Assembly: GCA_007124075.1 (NCBI GenBank)
Contig: SLFV01000211.1
Location: forward strand, 1-9,633
Direction of reading: 5' to 3'
Origin: Roseimaritima sp.
GTDB taxonomy: Bacteria; Planctomycetota; Planctomycetia; Pirellulales; Pirellulaceae
DNA length: 9,633 nt
A program made the translations under genes and the position numbers. The notes under the pieces are model-generated. The model saw only the letters and a list, made by a program, of their open reading frames with translations, had not been told where the DNA came from and made no database searches. Positions 6,238-9,633 of this stretch are shown here, piece by piece; position 1 is the first letter of the stretch; every line of letters begins with the position of its first letter.

Positions 6238-7176
6238 TTACATTCGCTGGGAAGTTCCTTTGGTCAGTGCCATGAAAGCCGCCTCCAAGTCCAGTTCCTC
6301 CTCGCGAAACTGTTTCAACACGACACCCGCCTGAATTAGCAAGGTTGGCAGATCGCTGTAATCAACCACTTCTGGGGCCAATATCACACGGAGCGATTGA
6401 TCACCGCGTTGGATTCCACGAACCGACGGGTGGCCTGCAAGGATCTCCTCCGCTTGCGGTAGTTGTTCAATTTTCTGCGGCTGAATCACCAAGACAACGT
6501 GTTCGCGGACGCGCCGCTTGACCTCGTCCACATCGGCGTTGACATTTAAAACCCCTCGATCAATGATGCCAACTTTGTTACAGATGTCCGCTAGTTCCGG
6601 CAATATGTGGCTGCTAACAATTATTGTTTTTCCCATTTCCCCCAATCTTCGCAACAGATTACGCATTTCGATTCGGGCTCGCGGGTCCAGACCTGACAGA
6701 GGCTCATCCAGCAACAAGACCTGTGGATCGTGCAGCAGGGTGCGGGCCAACCCCAGTCGCTGTGTCTGGCCCCGCGAAAGGGTATTCGCGTAGGCGTCAC
6801 GCTTGAAATTCAGGTCGACCACTTCCAGCATTTCATCGACCCGGTCACGCCGTGTTTGGCCATTAATACGATAAGCCGCCGCGAAAAAATGCAGGTATTC
6901 CAGCACCGTCATATCATCGTACACGCCAAAGAAATCGGGCATGTACCCAACCAGACGTCGAATTTCTTTCGGTTTGGTATGAACCGAATAACCACAAACG
7001 TAGGCTTCACCCCAACTGGGTTCAAGCAAAGTGGCGATAATCCGCATCGTGGTCGTTTTCCCCGCGCCATTGGGCCCGATGAAACCAAACAGGTCCCCTT
7101 CCTGCAGGTCGAGTTCGATGCCTTGGATGGCGAACGAATCGCCGTACTTTTTGGTAAGGTCAATAGTTTTGATCAC
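6238..7176 (-). CDS. ABC transporter ATP-binding protein, GldA/CcmA-like
   Basis: 312 residues from a GTG start; the natural family N-terminus MIKTIDLTKKYG begins exactly there, and no Shine-Dalgarno is visible. It binds and hydrolyses ATP on the cytoplasmic face to drive an ABC-2 type exporter or related membrane machine. Motifs: Walker A GPNGAGKT at 34-41, signature LSRGQ at 133-137 (Arg in place of the usual first Gly), Walker B VLLLDE at 153-158, D-loop SGLD at 161-164 and H-loop His190. The Q-loop position reads GYMPD, with Asp81 where Gln is usual. A C-terminal regulatory stretch of about 90 residues follows the nucleotide-binding domain, as in other GldA-like proteins. The gene lies 34 bp after the 742-residue membrane protein gene and is likely co-transcribed. 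No permease gene is adjacent in the window. Confidence 0.93.
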   Translation of the reverse strand: MIKTIDLTKKYGDSFAIQGIELDLQEGDLFGFIGPNGAGKTTTMRIIATLLEPSWGEAYVCGYSVHTKPKEIRRLVGYMPDFFGVYDDMTVLEYLHFFAAAYRINGQTRRDRVDEMLEVVDLNFKRDAYANTLSRGQTQRLGLARTLLHDPQVLLLDEPLSGLDPRARIEMRNLLRRLGEMGKTIIVSSHILPELADICNKVGIIDRGVLNVNADVDEVKRRVREHVVLVIQPQKIEQLPQAEEILAGHPSVRGIQRGDQSLRVILAPEVVDYSDLPTLLIQAGVVLKQFREEELDLEAAFMALTKGTSQRM

Positions 7177-7210
7177 AAGTTTATCGATGCTTAGGAAATA
7201 AACAGGCCGG

Positions 7211-9439
7211 TCACGGCGTTACCGGGGCCGACTGAATCGGCAACAGAATCCGAATCAAATTGGTGCTCTTACCGGTCTGCACGTCTACCGGTTTGGTTTG
7301 ACCGTCGGGAAGACGTCTGGCAATTCGCAACGATGTCGCATCGTGGGCCAGTCGCCCAATCAAAATCGCGCGATCATCGGCTACCACCGGACTCTGATCC
7401 AGTCGTCGCAGCATTTCGTTGGACAGCCCGGTGTAGGACTGGCCACCTGCAAGCTGGTAGAAGGCCAGGATGTTAAGCATTCGAGCTAAATCACTGGTAT
7501 CGGCAGGGTTCCACCGCGTGCTGACAATCACGTCGTCTTCCTTACGACGCTCAGTCAGTAGCCACCGCAACATCCGCGGTCGCAACTCTTGGACTCGTTC
7601 AATTGCTGCCCCAGCACGAAATCGTGAAGGCAAAATGTACACCCGATCCCGATCCAACAGCATCCCATCTAAAATATCCGTATTTAGCGGGTTGACCAAT
7701 CTGCCCTCCAGTTCAAACCTCTGACGCACCAACCTTTGGGGGCGCCCCGCAGAAAAATCGGTATCAAAGTTCCACCAAGTGGCAAGCGACTTACTGGATG
7801 CCGCAGCCAAGGGAATCCCCTCCAACTGACTGCCCCAGTCACTGCCGCGCTGTCGCACCTGTACTGCGTAGGGGGCAAACCGTTGGTCTTCGACTTGCAG
7901 CTCAATCCCACCAAAAATACTCCCCGCGTAGCCGAATGGAGCGGTCGCAAAGAAGGTTGCCTGATCCCCAGTTTCCAGAATGGCGGCCCCATCCGGATTC
8001 CACTGCGTGCTCGCATCAAGTCGCGTGGCGTTGGTAGCGTAAATCGTATTCCAAGAGAATCCGCGGCCTTTGCCATTGACGACATCGATGTCGACTACCT
8101 CCACCCGATTCGTTGTCAGCATCTGCTGGTCGCCACGTTGATACCAAAGCAACAGCCCCCCGGTAGCTAAGCCGATCAACAGTGGGTAGGAAATCCAACC
8201 CATCAGCGGCCATTGCAACCATCGATTGACTAATAAGTAGTCCAGCGGGCCAATCAGCAATACCAGCAAAAACAAACCGAACCCGACGACCGAAAAGGGC
8301 AATGTTGCGGGATTTTCGAACTCGTCCAAGCTGGCCATGACTTGACCGGCGATGTCGCGATAGTTGACGTCACCCGCAAACCCGAGTTTCGTCGACGAGG
8401 GATCCACTGGTCGCAGTTCGGGCACCAACCCCCGCAACAAATCAGGACGCTGCGGCCAGGAAGCCAGTGGTTCGCGCGTCAAGTCGATTCCGATTGCTAT
8501 AACATTCCCCAAGCCGTAGCGATAACGTCTCGCCAAGACAAAGGATTGACGATCGGTCGTGCGTCCGACCAGCAGTGCGTCCCCCGCCGGTCCTGGCACG
8601 CCCCAGGCGGTCAGGGGCTGCAGACGGCTTTGCGAACTGGTAAACGACTCCAACGGTGCCGGGTCGATGGTAAACGTCTCGGCGGTGATCGGATCGGGCA
8701 ACAACTGCCGCAGCACGTCGCTCGTTCGCCACTGCTGGGCGAGGGCGGATCCCGCCGAAATAACAACCAGGCCGCCGCGCTGAACCCAGGTGATCAGCGC
8801 AGCGATCGTGGCGGGAGACAACTGCTGAAGCAAGGGCGCCGCGCGATCCGTAATCAACAGCATGTCGATCGATTCAAAACCCAACCAGTGATCGGGTAGC
8901 TCCGCCGCGTCTTCAATCGTCGTGGTTAAAAATTGCGCCTGACGCCCCAGTAGTTCGTTGGCCCCCAGCAGATCGGTTCCGAGCGTATCTCCAAAGACCA
9001 AAATCCAACGGCGATCGACGGGAACGGGAGTATCGCTTAATCTTTTTCGGGCCAACTCCTCTCCCGATGCCTTTGAAACAATCAACGGTGCACCGGGGGC
9101 TCCTGGCAACACGTATCGCCATGGGGAGCTGGTCAGTTCCTGATCGACATATTGATGATTAATGTTATCACCGTCGAACGTCGCGACCGACATCAAAGCT
9201 GCTTGGCTGTCCCGCTGCGAGTGGTCGATCCGAACCGCGGTCCACTGTCCGACGCGATAGTTCCCCGCAATACCAATCTGCAGTGCAAGCGACTCGCTGG
9301 CAGGTCCATCCCGCTGCGTCTGTTGGGCGAATACGTCGCCTTGCAACGACAACGCGGCCATCAGCAACAGGCCGCAACGACCAAAGACGCAGCGAATCGA
9401 CGTTAAACCGCCGGATGGTTGTCTGGTGTTGCGTAACAT
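7211..9439 (-). CDS. Membrane protein with extracytoplasmic GATase-like region and GPLDYLL motif
   Basis: 742 residues from ATG 9439. The start is chosen because a purine-rich site precedes it, it overlaps the upstream stop as TAATG, and it begins a signal peptide (MLRNTRQ..., hydrophobic GLLLMAALSL, cleavage near VFAQQ at 36-40). Residues about 50-370 are extracytoplasmic; the stretch ESIDMLLITD...WVQRGGLVVIS and the following VIAIGIDL resemble the Rossmann-like class I glutamine-amidotransferase fold seen in GldG/DUF4350-type proteins, with no catalytic Cys seen. Two membrane segments follow, about 380-404 and 412-433, with GPLDYLLVNR between them, a motif I associate with large membrane proteins encoded beside ABC ATPases. 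The remaining 300 residues are presumably extracytoplasmic and unassigned. The exact function is unknown; the context suggests an accessory part of an ABC-driven envelope machine. A longer frame from 9565 exists, but it overlaps the mazG-like gene. Confidence 0.8.
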   Translation of the reverse strand: MLRNTRQPSGGLTSIRCVFGRCGLLLMAALSLQGDVFAQQTQRDGPASESLALQIGIAGNYRVGQWTAVRIDHSQRDSQAALMSVATFDGDNINHQYVDQELTSSPWRYVLPGAPGAPLIVSKASGEELARKRLSDTPVPVDRRWILVFGDTLGTDLLGANELLGRQAQFLTTTIEDAAELPDHWLGFESIDMLLITDRAAPLLQQLSPATIAALITWVQRGGLVVISAGSALAQQWRTSDVLRQLLPDPITAETFTIDPAPLESFTSSQSRLQPLTAWGVPGPAGDALLVGRTTDRQSFVLARRYRYGLGNVIAIGIDLTREPLASWPQRPDLLRGLVPELRPVDPSSTKLGFAGDVNYRDIAGQVMASLDEFENPATLPFSVVGFGLFLLVLLIGPLDYLLVNRWLQWPLMGWISYPLLIGLATGGLLLWYQRGDQQMLTTNRVEVVDIDVVNGKGRGFSWNTIYATNATRLDASTQWNPDGAAILETGDQATFFATAPFGYAGSIFGGIELQVEDQRFAPYAVQVRQRGSDWGSQLEGIPLAAASSKSLATWWNFDTDFSAGRPQRLVRQRFELEGRLVNPLNTDILDGMLLDRDRVYILPSRFRAGAAIERVQELRPRMLRWLLTERRKEDDVIVSTRWNPADTSDLARMLNILAFYQLAGGQSYTGLSNEMLRRLDQSPVVADDRAILIGRLAHDATSLRIARRLPDGQTKPVDVQTGKSTNLIRILLPIQSAPVTP

Positions 9440-9633
9440 TAGGGCTTCTCTTCCGCCGGACAGGTGCATGCCAGGAGACCACAGCCGGGACAACCATGTC
9501 CGTATTTGGCGATCATCGCTGCGGACAGGTCGACTCCTGCCACATTGGCAATCGTTGCCAGCCATGCGATCACATCGGCAAATTCTTCCGCCAAATTCTC
9601 CTTATCATTACCCCGCAAGGCGGTTGCCAGTTC
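9439..9633 (-). CDS. MazG-like nucleotide pyrophosphohydrolase, C-terminal 64 residues (5' end outside window)
   Basis: The frame is open from the right edge (9633) to TAA at 9441-9439. The visible residues contain ENLAEEFADVIAWLATIANVAGVDLSAAMIAKYG, which matches the second half of an all-alpha MazG fold; Glu17 and Asp20 form the second E-x-x-D half of the Mg-binding motif, and the first half would lie beyond the window. By family it hydrolyses nucleoside triphosphates to monophosphate plus pyrophosphate, a house-cleaning role in the cytoplasm. The tail is cysteine-rich, CPGCG then C-x-C (Cys48, 51, 56, 58), a possible metal site. The last base of its stop is the first of the next ATG (TAATG), which suggests translational coupling. 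Confidence 0.85.
   Translation of the reverse strand, partial: ELATALRGNDKENLAEEFADVIAWLATIANVAGVDLSAAMIAKYGHGCPGCGLLACTCPAEEKP
9445..9454 (-). promoter_or_regulatory. Ribosome-binding site for the 742-residue membrane protein
   Basis: On the minus strand GGAAGAGAAG lies 5 bases before ATG 9439, inside the last codons of the mazG-like gene. It is the best Shine-Dalgarno-like site in the operon and supports ATG 9439 over the upstream in-frame starts. Confidence 0.5.

Noticed and set aside
9440..9565. N-terminal 42-residue extension of the membrane protein (ATG at 9565)
   Set aside because: It overlaps the mazG-like coding region in another frame and would bury the signal peptide; ATG 9439 has a good ribosome-binding site.
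1..9633. CRISPR array, transposon, tRNA or defence island
   Set aside because: No regularly spaced repeats, transposase, cloverleaf or known defence gene was found; the genes look like ordinary chromosomal ones in style.

Overview
The window looks like chromosomal DNA from a planctomycete, most likely a Pirellulaceae/Rhodopirellula-type organism. That is an inference from gene style, not a database match. The clues are a PQQ-repeat secreted protein opening with the W-P-x-F-R-G-P-x-G-x-G signature, a large CheB/CheR fusion, a GATase-like two-membrane-segment protein next to a GldA-like ABC ATPase, mostly weak or absent Shine-Dalgarno sequences, and moderately high GC. No rRNA, tRNA, CRISPR array, insertion sequence or phage gene was seen.

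Left part (1-2898): signalling. A CheB/CheR fusion gene runs leftward and is cut by the window edge at the start of its PAS-like region. Divergent from it, across a 376-bp spacer, is a 261-residue protein that joins a complete CsrA RNA-binding domain, a two-helix segment with a histidine-kinase-like H-box, and a complete receiver (REC) domain. It is the most unusual gene here: in effect a phosphorylatable CsrA. Its upstream region is rich in GGA, the core of CsrA binding sites, and two of the hairpins there carry GGA in the loop. A phosphorelay-controlled, self-regulated post-transcriptional switch is a testable model.

Middle (2899-4769): a 413-bp spacer with no convincing gene but several inverted repeats, including an interleaved pair with the order of a pseudoknot. 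It is followed by an old-yellow-enzyme-family flavin oxidoreductase of 485 residues. Its active-site motif reads I-K-x-C-H-G-Y-L instead of I-H-x-x-H-G-Y-L, and it has a C-terminal cysteine cluster.

Right part (4802-9633, all leftward, probably one operon). In transcription order: the 3' end of a MazG-like nucleotide pyrophosphohydrolase; a signal-peptide-bearing 742-residue membrane protein whose start overlaps the mazG-like stop (TAATG); a GldA-like ABC ATPase with a GTG start 34 bp further on; and a secreted PQQ beta-propeller protein. No ABC permease is visible, so the ATPase either uses the two-segment membrane protein, has its permease upstream of the window, or works with one encoded elsewhere. 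The PQQ gene converges on the oxidoreductase gene with only 32 bp between their stop codons.
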